Assembly (NCBI RefSeq): GCF_001612945.1
Contig: NZ_BDBK01000017.1
Coordinates: forward strand, 62,001 to 126,000
DNA length: 64,000 bases
Source: Nocardia inohanensis NBRC 100128
Lineage (GTDB): Bacteria; Actinomycetota; Actinomycetes; Mycobacteriales; Mycobacteriaceae
Direction: 5' to 3'
The notes below the pieces were generated by a model that was not told the DNA's origin, did not search any database, and saw nothing but the letters and a program-made list of their open reading frames with translations. A program made the position numbers and the translations under genes. Shown one piece after another: positions 36,464 through 43,988 of the stretch (positions are counted from its first letter, which is position 1; each line of letters starts with the position of its first letter).

Positions 36464-37576
36464 CTACTGATCGAAGACAATATGGACATCCTCGGATTCG
36501 GGCAAAGTCTGACAGGCCAGGGTGAGCCCCATGGCGATCTCCTCGTCGATCAGCGCTTCGTTCAGGAGCATGCGTGTCCGCCCCTGCCGCACGCTGCACA
36601 CGCAGGTCCCGCAGGCGGATTCCCGGCACACGTACGGTGCGTCGATACCGTTGTCCAGCAACACATCCAGCAGTTTCCGGGTGCGCGGCCAGGGCAGGGT
36701 GTGGGTCGCGCCGTCGATCTCCACGCGCACGGTCGCCGTCCCATTCGGCATCCCGGCACGCTCGGCCCCCGTCATCCCGGCATGTTCCAGGCCGGGATCT
36801 CCCTGTGGTGGTGAGATTCCGGCCGAAAGCATGCCGGAATGACCGGGAGGAGGCTCGAACGGATTGTCGGCCAGTGACCGGTACTCCTCGCGATGGATCG
36901 TGCGTGCGGACACCCGCAGTTGAGCCAGCGCCCGCGTCGTCACCGCCGCGAATCCCTCGGGCCCACACAGGAATATCTCGAACCGACGATACGGCCGCAG
37001 CAGACCCGCCAAGGCTTGCGTACCGGGCAATCCACGCTCGGATTCCAGCCAGTGCAGCACCACCAGCCGCCGTGGATAGCGCCGGTTCAGCTCGCGCAGC
37101 TGCCGCTCGAAGATGATCGAGGCCCGATCCCGGTTCGCGTACAGCACGACCACCTGCCCGCGCCCGGCGGCCAAGGCCGATTTGGCGATCGACATGATCG
37201 GCGTGATGCCGCTGCCCGCCGCGCACAGCAGGAAATCACGATCCAGTGAGCGCGGGGAGAAGTTCCCCGCCGGTTCCAGCACGGTGAGAACGGACCCGGC
37301 GGAAACGTTGTCGCAGAGCCAGTTCGAGGCATATCCGCCCGCCGTGCGCTTCACCGTGACCGCCGGCCGGTCTTCGCAGTGCGGGCTGCTGGAGAGCGAA
37401 TAGCAGCGCGCCACCGATCCGGTGCGCTCACTGGGCACCCGCACGGTCAGGAATTGCCCTGGCGCGTAGGCGAATCTGCCGGCCGAGTCGGCGGGCACAT
37501 CGAAGATCAGCGAGACCGCGTCGGCGGTCTCGCTGACTACTTCGCGCACCTTGATCCGGTGGGCGCGTGCGCTCAT
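36464..37576 (-). CDS. oxygenase reductase, KshB/PaaE-like (FNR domain plus plant-type ferredoxin)
   Basis: The protein has 370 residues. Order: FAD-binding barrel (about 1-105, with ARCYSLSSSP), NAD(P)H domain (about 110-235, with CAAGSGITPIMSI and LCGPEGF), an unusual linker (about 238-282), then a [2Fe-2S] domain with CRESACGTC near 320 and the fourth Cys in LTLACQT near 354. It passes electrons from NAD(P)H to an oxygenase, as KshB does for 3-ketosteroid 9-alpha-hydroxylase. The linker is coded by an inverted pair of palindromic repeats (36771-36843). Its start overlaps the SDR stop by four bases, so it is cotranscribed with the SDR and the two PF10118 genes. Confidence 0.93.
   Translation of the reverse strand: MSARAHRIKVREVVSETADAVSLIFDVPADSAGRFAYAPGQFLTVRVPSERTGSVARCYSLSSSPHCEDRPAVTVKRTAGGYASNWLCDNVSAGSVLTVLEPAGNFSPRSLDRDFLLCAAGSGITPIMSIAKSALAAGRGQVVVLYANRDRASIIFERQLRELNRRYPRRLVVLHWLESERGLPGTQALAGLLRPYRRFEIFLCGPEGFAAVTTRALAQLRVSARTIHREEYRSLADNPFEPPPGHSGMLSAGISPPQGDPGLEHAGMTGAERAGMPNGTATVRVEIDGATHTLPWPRTRKLLDVLLDNGIDAPYVCRESACGTCVCSVRQGRTRMLLNEALIDEEIAMGLTLACQTLPESEDVHIVFDQ
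36771..36843. repeat. inverted pair of 31-bp REP-like palindromes inside a coding sequence
   Basis: Copy 1 (36771-36801) and the reverse complement of copy 2 (36813-36843) agree at 25 of 31 bases. Both begin GTCAT, contain CCGGCATG and GGCCGG, and end ATCTC. The changed bases include a compensating pair (C/G in one copy, T/A in the other) at the stem position, so each copy folds as its own hairpin. The spacer is 11 bases. A degenerate third copy seems to start near 36748. All of it is translated in frame as the linker between the two redox domains of the reductase. Confidence 0.75.
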
Positions 37577-38466
37577 CCGGCCCCTCCCCGGCCGAGCAGC
37601 AGTTCACCCACGGCCTGGAGGCGATCCATCGAAAGCGGTTGTGTCATCCGGCGATTGATCCCCGGCGCGAGGCGCAGCATGAAGTACCCCAGCCAGGCCT
37701 CGGTGCGCACCGGCACCACCGCGAGATCGAAGCGGATGGCCCGCTCCACCGCCCGCGCCACCAGGTCGGGGCTCATGGGTGCGAAGGGCAGCCGGTCGGC
37801 CAGCTCCTGTACCTGGGCGGCGATCCACTTGCCGCGTTCGAGCAGCGCCGGATCCACGCCCACCGCGATCGCGTGCTGGGCGATATCGGTGTTGATCACG
37901 CCTGGGCAGATCGCGCTCACCCCAACGCCTTTCGGCGCGAGCTCCAGCCGCAGGCATTCGGTGAGCATCTTCACCCCCGCCTTGGACACCGAGTACGCCG
38001 ACATCACCGGGGTGGGCGTGAAAGCCGCCGCCGAGGCGATATTCACGATGTGCCCGCGCTGGTTCGCCTCGATCATCTGCCGCCCGAAGGTCCGGCAGCC
38101 GTAGACCACGCCGAGCAGGTTGACGCTCAGCTGCCGGTCCCAATCCTCCGGTTCCAGATCGAGAAAGGCTCCGCTGACCAGCATTCCGGCATTGTTGACC
38201 AGCACATCGGCCACCCCGTAGTCGGCGCAGACGTCCCGGGCGAAGATCTCCCAGGCCGCCGGATCGGTGACATCGAGCTGCATGGCCACCGCCCGCTGCC
38301 CGGCGCCGGTGATCCGGGCGGCGGTGGCCACGGCCGCCGCCTTGTCGATATCGGAGACGATGACCTGCGCGCCGCCCCGGGCGAACCGCTCGGCCACGGC
38401 CCGCCCGATGCCGCTGCCGGCGCCGGTGACCACGACCAGTTCCGGGTCGATATTGTTGAGCTTCAA
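37573..38466 (-). CDS. short-chain dehydrogenase/reductase
   Basis: The protein has 297 residues. The likely start is TTG 38466, with GAGGGA five bases upstream; no ATG or GTG fits before the conserved core. Classical SDR motifs: VVTGAGSGIGRA near residue 12, NNAG near 90, catalytic Ser in NIASAAAF near 140, and YSVSK near 155. The C-terminal part (QVQELADRLPFAPMSPDLVARA, GINRRMTQP) is like SDRs encoded in mycobacterial lipid and steroid loci. It would oxidise or reduce an alcohol/ketone with NAD(P). Its stop overlaps the reductase start, and it begins 12 bases after the upstream PF10118 stop. Confidence 0.92.
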   Translation of the reverse strand: MKLNNIDPELVVVTGAGSGIGRAVAERFARGGAQVIVSDIDKAAAVATAARITGAGQRAVAMQLDVTDPAAWEIFARDVCADYGVADVLVNNAGMLVSGAFLDLEPEDWDRQLSVNLLGVVYGCRTFGRQMIEANQRGHIVNIASAAAFTPTPVMSAYSVSKAGVKMLTECLRLELAPKGVGVSAICPGVINTDIAQHAIAVGVDPALLERGKWIAAQVQELADRLPFAPMSPDLVARAVERAIRFDLAVVPVRTEAWLGYFMLRLAPGINRRMTQPLSMDRLQAVGELLLGRGGAG

Positions 38467-38477
38467 CGGATTCCCTC

Positions 38478-39362
38478 TCAGCCGATCCGGTCCAGCAGTT
38501 CGCCGTCCGCGCCGAACAGCTCCTGCCGCCACTGCTCGAGCAGCTCGTCGGTGTCGATGTCGTCGGGGTGGAAGCCGGGCCGCATATACGGCCGCATCTC
38601 CTTCAACAGCCCCCGCACGATCGGGCCGCGCACCAGCGCGACGGACTGCCGCGCCACCTTGAAGGGGCGCCAGCTGCGTGGATCGCTCAGAATGGAGGCG
38701 ACAATTCCCAGGGAGACAGCGGGAATGGTGAGGTAGTACATGCCCGCCATCACGCCGATCCGGACGGCCTCCGGCCCGCCGCGGTCCCGGAACACGTCGA
38801 AGGCCACCGACTTGTGCTCGAGCTCCTCGAAAGCGTGCCAGTTCAACAGATTCCACACTTCGGGATCACCGGGGATGTCCTGGATCTCCTGGGTCCCCAG
38901 TACCCGCTTGGCCAGCGTCGCGGTGTAGTGCTCGGCGGCGGCGGTGAAGGCCAGGTGCACCTGGCGTGGCACCAGGTTCTCCACCATGATCACGCCCTTC
39001 TCCCGCAGCGCGCCCGGCCCGAAGGTGAACAGCCGGACAATGGGAAAACCGTTGTGGATCAACTGATCGTTGAGCGCCCGGTGCTGCTGTCCGTGCACGG
39101 CTTCCTGTCCGATGAACCCGGCCACCCGCTTCTTGAGCACCGGGTCGGTGATCTCGCCGGAGAACTTGCGCACCGAGCGGATGAACGATTCCTCGCCCGG
39201 CGGGAAAACGCCCGAGAGCACTGCGATCAGGTGGGTGAGCGGAATATCGTCCTGGACGAAATGGTGCGCCATCGGTTCGGGCTGCCCGAACCGGAATCGC
39301 ATGCGCCGCACCTTCGGATACGGGTCCAGGGTGGTGCCGGCATTGTTGCGACCGATCGCCAT
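38478..39362 (-). CDS. PF10118 ferritin-like protein ('metal-dependent hydrolase'), copy 2
   Basis: The protein has 294 residues, homologous over its whole length to the next gene upstream. It contains the ordered ligand set of a four-helix diiron centre: Glu in PPGEESFIRSV (about 58), ExxH in GQEAVHGQQH (about 88), Glu in AAAEHYTATL (about 143), and ExxH in FEELEHKSVAFD (about 180). A hydrophobic segment, MYYLTIPAVSLGIVASIL, lies near 210-228 and may touch the membrane. The family is labelled predicted metal-dependent hydrolase, but E/ExxH/E/ExxH is the oxygenase-ferritin pattern. With a reductase in the same operon, I favour a diiron oxygenase or desaturase role. Confidence 0.88.
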   Translation of the reverse strand: MAIGRNNAGTTLDPYPKVRRMRFRFGQPEPMAHHFVQDDIPLTHLIAVLSGVFPPGEESFIRSVRKFSGEITDPVLKKRVAGFIGQEAVHGQQHRALNDQLIHNGFPIVRLFTFGPGALREKGVIMVENLVPRQVHLAFTAAAEHYTATLAKRVLGTQEIQDIPGDPEVWNLLNWHAFEELEHKSVAFDVFRDRGGPEAVRIGVMAGMYYLTIPAVSLGIVASILSDPRSWRPFKVARQSVALVRGPIVRGLLKEMRPYMRPGFHPDDIDTDELLEQWRQELFGADGELLDRIG

Positions 39363-39391
39363 TGGCCGGTCCTTTCTCTTTGGAGTTGTAG

Positions 39392-40261
39392 CTATTTCAG
39401 GTGATCGTTGAGGACGCCGTCCGCGCCGAAAAGCTCACGCTGCCAATGGGAGAGCAGCGCGGAGGTGTCGATATCGTCGGGGTGGAAACCGGGCCGCAGA
39501 TACTTGGCCAGCTCCGGCATGAGCCCCCGGAACAGCGGGCCGGTGAAGAGCCGGTACCCCTCGCGCGCCACCCGCACCGGCTGCCGCCGGGCATTCGGAT
39601 CGCGGGCCAGCGCCACCGCCAGGCTCACATAGGTCAGCGGCAGGGTGAGCGCGTACATGGCGGCCATGACGCCGATCCGGGTGCGTTCGTCGCCGCCCGC
39701 CGCGCGGAAGACGTCGAAGGCCACCGATTTGTGCTCGAGTTCCTCCAGCGCATGCCAATTCAGCAGATTCCAGACCTCCGGATCGCCCGGAATGGACTGG
39801 AGTTCGTCGCTGGCGAGCACCCGCTGCGCCAGCACCGCGGTGTAGTGCTCGGCGGCGGCCGTCATGGCCAGGTGCACGTGCGCGGGCAGCCGGTCCTCGA
39901 GCCGCGCCGCGCGCTCTTTGGCGCGCTCGGAATCCAGCCATGCGATGGGATAACCCAATTCGACGAGTTTGTCGTTGAGCCGCCGGTGTTCCTGGCCGTG
40001 CATGGCTTCCTGGCCGACGAAGCCGGTGACGCGTTTCTTCAGCACCGGATCGGTGATCAGCGCGGCGACCCGGCGGACCGAGCGGATGAAGGATTCCTCG
40101 CCGGCCGGGAAAGCGCCGGACATGCCGGCGACGAAGTGACTGAACACCATGTCGCCGTCGACGAAGTACTTGTCGTGTGAATGCTGTTCGCCGAAGCGGA
40201 AAGTGATGCGCCGGGCCTTGGGATATCCGGTCGCGGGCAGAGTATTGACCATCTGGACCAT
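39392..40261 (-). CDS. PF10118 ferritin-like protein ('metal-dependent hydrolase'), copy 1
   Basis: The protein has 289 residues and is the tandem paralogue of the gene at 38478, 29 bases apart. It keeps all four ligand motifs: Glu in PAGEESFIRSV, ExxH in GQEAMHGQEH, Glu in AAAEHYTAVL, and ExxH in LEELEHKSVAFD. The hydrophobic segment is YALTLPLTYVSLAVALA. It is the first gene of the minus-strand set and lies just downstream of the 27-bp palindrome at 40271-40297, so it is the likely target of the divergent TetR regulator. Two copies together may form a heterodimer or act on different substrates. ATG 40252 is an alternative start. Confidence 0.88.
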   Translation of the reverse strand: MVQMVNTLPATGYPKARRITFRFGEQHSHDKYFVDGDMVFSHFVAGMSGAFPAGEESFIRSVRRVAALITDPVLKKRVTGFVGQEAMHGQEHRRLNDKLVELGYPIAWLDSERAKERAARLEDRLPAHVHLAMTAAAEHYTAVLAQRVLASDELQSIPGDPEVWNLLNWHALEELEHKSVAFDVFRAAGGDERTRIGVMAAMYALTLPLTYVSLAVALARDPNARRQPVRVAREGYRLFTGPLFRGLMPELAKYLRPGFHPDDIDTSALLSHWQRELFGADGVLNDHLK

Positions 40262-40270
40262 CCTTGGTGC

Positions 40271-40297
40271 AACACCGAGTACCTAGTACTGGGTGTT
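40271..40297. promoter_or_regulatory. 27-bp palindrome, TetR operator candidate
   Basis: AACACCnAGTAC (40271-40282) and its exact complement GTACTnGGTGTT (40286-40297) are separated by CTA. It begins 10 bases before the start of the PF10118 gene (minus) and ends 80 bases before the TetR gene (plus). Its length and symmetry are those of a TetR-dimer site and its position would block both transcripts. Confidence 0.7.
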
Positions 40298-40376
40298 CGA
40301 TGTGAGCCCAGTGTAGGATTGTCCCAGACAGTTCACAAGGGGGTTGGCCATAACGGATCGAATTACAATCTGGCGC

Positions 40377-41093
40377 ATGGCCTCTCATTCACCCGACGGG
40401 CGTCCGGGCGAGCTCAAAGGTGATGCCAGGCATGACCGCTGGCACTCGCACCGGGCCACGGTGCGAGCCGAACTCATCGAGGCCACCATTCGCGCCATCG
40501 ACGCGCACGGGCCCGAGCTCTCCATCGACGATGTGGTGAAAACCGCTGGTATACCGCGTCCCAAGCTGTATCGGTTCTTCGGTGACAAGGTGGAATTGCT
40601 GGCCGCGGTGAGCGGCCGGGTGCAGCAGCTGATCGTCGAACGCGTCACTCCGCACCTGGATCCGGCCGGTCCGGTGCGCGAAGGCATCCGGACCGCGCTC
40701 GTCGCCTATATCGAACTTGTCGCCGAGCGCCCCAACCTGTTTCGGTTCATCGTCAGCTCACAGGTGGTCACCGCGTTCGGCGCGACGCGCCTGATCGAGG
40801 AGGGCCGTCCACTTTCCGATACCGTCGCGGCGTTCTTCTCCGGGCTGCTCCGGCTCCGGGGCGCGAACGGCGATCACACCCAATACGCCGTCGATGCCAT
40901 GCTCGGCGCGGTCGGGCTGGGCGTACTGCGCTGGCTCGAGGAACCCGTCATCACGGCCAAGGAACTCGCCGAGGAGCTGACCGCCTTCGCCTGGGGCGCG
41001 CTCAGCGCCACCGCCGAATCCCGCGGTCTCACCCTGCATCCCGACGAACCGCTGACCGGACGGCCCGCGCTCAGCGAATCGACCGATCGCTAG
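40377..41093 (+). CDS. TetR family regulator, divergent from the PF10118 set
   Basis: The protein has 238 residues from ATG 40377; a TTG at 40344 right after AAGGGGG is an alternative. The N-terminal helix-turn-helix (about 20-65) reads TVRAELIEATIRAIDAHG, LSIDDVVKTAGIPRPKLYRFFGDK. The C-terminal part is helical, with ELVAERPNLFRFIV typical of this TetR subgroup near lipid genes. It most likely represses the divergent PF10118-SDR-reductase set through the palindrome at 40271-40297 and responds to a lipid-like ligand. Its stop overlaps the stop of the convergent TetR gene by four bases. Confidence 0.92.
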   Translation: MASHSPDGRPGELKGDARHDRWHSHRATVRAELIEATIRAIDAHGPELSIDDVVKTAGIPRPKLYRFFGDKVELLAAVSGRVQQLIVERVTPHLDPAGPVREGIRTALVAYIELVAERPNLFRFIVSSQVVTAFGATRLIEEGRPLSDTVAAFFSGLLRLRGANGDHTQYAVDAMLGAVGLGVLRWLEEPVITAKELAEELTAFAWGALSATAESRGLTLHPDEPLTGRPALSESTDR

Positions 41094-41734
41094 CCGATCA
41101 TCTCGCGCTGCACGGTGCCGGTGATCTCGCCGGCGGTCAGGATCATGGCGCACATGAAATCGATCAGCTGGGCGCGTTCGATCTCGAGATCGCCGCGCAG
41201 CCACTCGGTCAGTATCTCCAGCCCGCCGAAAGACACTGTGCGCGCGGCGAGTTCGGCGTACAGGCCGGAAGCCGCCGTCTCGCCCAGCAGTTCCCGGCCC
41301 TGATCCAGCATGACCGCGGCGGCGGTGTTCACCAGTTCGCTGCGGCGGCAACGCAATTCGGCGGTGGTCTGCAATTCGAGGAACAGTCGCCGGCGCAGCG
41401 GATTGTCGGCGACGATGGCGACCACGGTCTCCATCACCGCGCGCACGCGCAGGCGGGTGTCGGACGGGGTGGCGGCCAGCGGTTCGAGCATCTCGGCGGT
41501 GATGGCGGCCAGCTGCTCGTCGAGCAGTTCGCGCAGCAATTGATCGGTATCGCCGAAGCTCTCGTAGAAGTAGCGGTCGTTCAAGCCTGCCCGGGCGCAC
41601 AGAACCCGCACCTTGAGCCCGGCCGGCCCCTGCTCGGCGATGAGTTCCCCGGCGGCCTCCAGGAGTCTGCGCCGGCGTTCCCGTCGCCGCTCGTCGGCGC
41701 TGAGCCCGGCGTATCGACCAGTGGCTGCCGTCAC
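41090..41734 (-). CDS. TetR family regulator, divergent from nitronate monooxygenase
   Basis: The protein has 214 residues from GTG 41734, after a GGCGGAG ribosome site. The helix-turn-helix is at about 15-60: RRERRRRLLEAAGELIAEQG, LKVRVLCARAGLNDRYFYESFGDTD. Tyr and Phe after the recognition helix (DRYFYESF) are as usual. The ligand domain is helical. It converges on and overlaps the other TetR gene by four bases and is divergent from the nitronate monooxygenase gene, 86 bases away, with a TGGTGA/TCACCA palindrome between them. Confidence 0.9.
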   Translation of the reverse strand: MTAATGRYAGLSADERRRERRRRLLEAAGELIAEQGPAGLKVRVLCARAGLNDRYFYESFGDTDQLLRELLDEQLAAITAEMLEPLAATPSDTRLRVRAVMETVVAIVADNPLRRRLFLELQTTAELRCRRSELVNTAAAVMLDQGRELLGETAASGLYAELAARTVSFGGLEILTEWLRGDLEIERAQLIDFMCAMILTAGEITGTVQREMIG

Positions 41735-41768
41735 ATCTCCGCCTCGTCCGTTGCCCGCCCCGACACTC

Positions 41769-41786
41769 TGGTGAAGACTATCACCA
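41769..41786. promoter_or_regulatory. TGGTGA-N6-TCACCA palindrome
   Basis: Perfect 6-bp arms (41769-41774 and 41781-41786) in the gap between the TetR gene and the nitronate monooxygenase gene. A further TTCACCA half-site follows at about 41796. Probable binding site of the adjacent TetR protein. Confidence 0.5.
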
Positions 41787-41820
41787 AATTTTCGTTCACC
41801 ACCGCAGCAAGGACCGATCC

Positions 41821-42792
41821 ATGACACTGCCGTCCATCCTGTCCGAGCGCCTGCGGCTGCCCGCCGTCGCCTCGCCCATGTTCATCGTCTCCGGGCCGGA
41901 ACTGGTGATCGCGCAATGTCAGGCGGGGATCGTCGGATCCTTCCCGTCGCTGAACGCGCGGCCGCAGTCGCAGTTCCGGGAGTGGCTGCTGCGGATCAAC
42001 GAGGAGCTGGCCAAATGGGATGCCGACAACCCGGATCGGCCCTCGGCCCCGTACGCGGTGAACCTCATCGTGCACAAGAGCAACGACCGGCTCGAGGAAG
42101 ACCTCGCCACCGTCGTCGAATTCCAGGTGCCGATCGTCATCACCTCGCTGGGCGCGCGGCCCGATGTGAACGAGGCGGTGCACTCCTACGGCGGCATCGT
42201 GCTGCACGACGTGATCAACGACTTCTTCGCGCGCAAGGCCGTCGAGCGCGGGGCCGACGGGCTCATCGCGGTGGCGGCGGGCGCGGGCGGGCATGCCGGA
42301 GCGCAGTCGCCCTTCGCGCTCGTGCAGGAGATCCGGGCCTGGTTCGACGGGCCGCTGCTGCTGTCGGGATCCATCGCGCACGGCCGGTCGATTCTGGCCG
42401 CGCAGGCCGCCGGGGCCGACTTGGCTTACATCGGTTCGGCTTTCATCGCCACCGACGAGGCCAATGCGGTGCCGGGCTACAAGCAGATGATCGTGGACTC
42501 GGCGGCGGGGGACATCGTGTACTCCAACCTGTTCACCGGGGTGCACGGGAACTATCTGCGCGGCAGCATCACCGCCGCCGGTATGGATCCGGACAACCTC
42601 GGCGAGTCCGACCCTTCCGCAATGGATTTCGGAACCGGCGAATCCACCACGCCGGGCGCCAAGCCCTGGAAAGATATCTGGGGTTCGGGTCAGGGCATCG
42701 GCGCGGTGGACGCGGTCGTGCCCACCGCCGAGATCGTCGCCCGCTTGAGCCGCGAATACGCCGCGGCCAAGCAGCGGCTGGCGAACCTGTAG
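41821..42792 (+). CDS. nitronate monooxygenase (2-nitropropane dioxygenase family)
   Basis: The protein has 323 residues. The FMN-dependent TIM barrel shows LPAVASPMFIVSGPELVIAQCQAGIVGSFP at the start, VVITSLGARPDV near 105, the AGAGGHAG loop with the candidate catalytic His near 157, and the phosphate-binding segment GSIAHGRSILAAQAAGADLAYIGSAFIAT near 182-210. Such enzymes oxidise alkyl nitronates, including toxic propionate-3-nitronate, with O2. The divergent TetR gene probably represses it. Nitro compounds could arise from the AurF-like N-oxygenase family also present in this window, but the genes are 14 kb apart. Confidence 0.9.
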   Translation: MTLPSILSERLRLPAVASPMFIVSGPELVIAQCQAGIVGSFPSLNARPQSQFREWLLRINEELAKWDADNPDRPSAPYAVNLIVHKSNDRLEEDLATVVEFQVPIVITSLGARPDVNEAVHSYGGIVLHDVINDFFARKAVERGADGLIAVAAGAGGHAGAQSPFALVQEIRAWFDGPLLLSGSIAHGRSILAAQAAGADLAYIGSAFIATDEANAVPGYKQMIVDSAAGDIVYSNLFTGVHGNYLRGSITAAGMDPDNLGESDPSAMDFGTGESTTPGAKPWKDIWGSGQGIGAVDAVVPTAEIVARLSREYAAAKQRLANL

Positions 42793-43124
42793 CCATAGCG
42801 CGGCGGGAAGATTCGTTTCGGACCCCCGTTCCGGCAAGATCGGTGTAATACTATCGGTCGGCATCGAAAGCGATTGCACGGCAATTCTTTCCGATGCCGA
42901 CCGTTTGTGTACGCCGGTAGGGGGTGTGCGAGAACAGAAGATAAGCACTTCATCGAAGACGTCGTAGCGCAGGGGCAATTCGTCGATACGGTGTGGGTGT
43001 TTGCGGCCCGGATGCGCTGCGGGTCATTCACGCGCGGATGACGCCGCCGGAGTCGTCGTGCGCGATGTGGTGGCCACTGTTGATTCCGCAGATTTGAATG
43101 CTGCTCGCACATAAGGAATCTCGC
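42793..43124. other. 332-base intergenic region with a long inverted repeat
   Basis: The main structure is an inverted repeat: CGGTCGGCATCG (42855-42866) pairs exactly with 42892-42903, and AAAG/CTTT extends the stem inward past one bulged base. The loop is about 16 bases. T-rich sequence follows (TTTGTGT). It lies 62 bases after the nitronate monooxygenase stop, so a terminator is the likely role. The remaining 220 bases before the next gene show no convincing gene or operator. Confidence 0.5.
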
Positions 43125-43988
43125 GTGTACGACCCGTTTCCCGATCACCCCGCCGAGCTTTCCGCCACCCCGACCGACCTCTCGCTGCTGCTCCGCCCGG
43201 CCCCGCCCGGCACGCCCACCGACCGGATCCGGCTACACGGCGGCAAGGGCTACATGCTCTGGGCCGATGTCCCCCCGGCCCTGGTGCTGGGCTCCTCCGG
43301 CGGCTCCGGAGCAACCACCACCGCACTCGGAATCGCCGCCGCCGCATACGAATCCGGCGGCCATTCGCCGATCGTGGTGGACGCCACCGCCACCGGCGGC
43401 GACCTGGCCCGCCGCGGCTGCGACACCGTCGATCCGGCCGGCACCGTCCAATCCTGGCTCAATATGTCCCACCGCAACCTGGTCTCCACCGTCCTGGACA
43501 GCTGCGGCGAGAACACCGCCAACGTCGGCGTCCTCCCCCGCGGACCCGAAGCCCTCCCGCGCCGCGAAAGCTACGCCTCCGTGCACCGCGACCTCAGCGG
43601 CGCCGGCTGCCTCCCCGTATACGACGGCGGCGCCCCCATCACCAACCGCGCCGTAGCCCCCCTGCTCTGCGACCCCCGCATCGCCCTGGTGATCACCATC
43701 GCCGCCCGCCCCGACGCGGTGAACCGCCTCAAACCGGCCCTCATCTGGCTCGACGACAACTACAGCCAATACCACCTGGCCGACGCGGTGATCGTCGTAA
43801 CCAGACAACACCCCAAAGACGGCCCCCTCATCGCCGAACACACCCGCACCTACCTGGGCGAAGTGGTCCGCGGCGTAACCGAAATCCCCTACGACCCCCA
43901 CCTCGCCTCCGGCGGCCCGATCAGCTGGAAAAAACTCGCACCCCCCACCCGAGCCGCCTACCGCCAGGTGGTGAGCCTGCTGAGATAG
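43125..43988 (+). CDS. TadZ/Ssd-like degenerate MinD-type ATPase
   Basis: The protein has 287 residues from GTG 43125, with AAGGAA six bases upstream. After a 45-residue lead it has a ParA/MinD-like fold: the P-loop position reads GSSGGSGATTT (about residue 55), then SPIVVDATATGGDLARR, a switch-like region, and VIVVTRQHPKDGP. Both signature lysines of the deviant Walker A motif are absent, as in TadZ/CpaE and Ssd-type relatives where the second Lys is often lost. It may bind nucleotide poorly or not hydrolyse it and act as a positioning or regulatory protein. No tad pilus, ESX or division gene is beside it. Its 3' end overlaps the next gene by 31 bases. Confidence 0.65.
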   Translation: MYDPFPDHPAELSATPTDLSLLLRPAPPGTPTDRIRLHGGKGYMLWADVPPALVLGSSGGSGATTTALGIAAAAYESGGHSPIVVDATATGGDLARRGCDTVDPAGTVQSWLNMSHRNLVSTVLDSCGENTANVGVLPRGPEALPRRESYASVHRDLSGAGCLPVYDGGAPITNRAVAPLLCDPRIALVITIAARPDAVNRLKPALIWLDDNYSQYHLADAVIVVTRQHPKDGPLIAEHTRTYLGEVVRGVTEIPYDPHLASGGPISWKKLAPPTRAAYRQVVSLLR

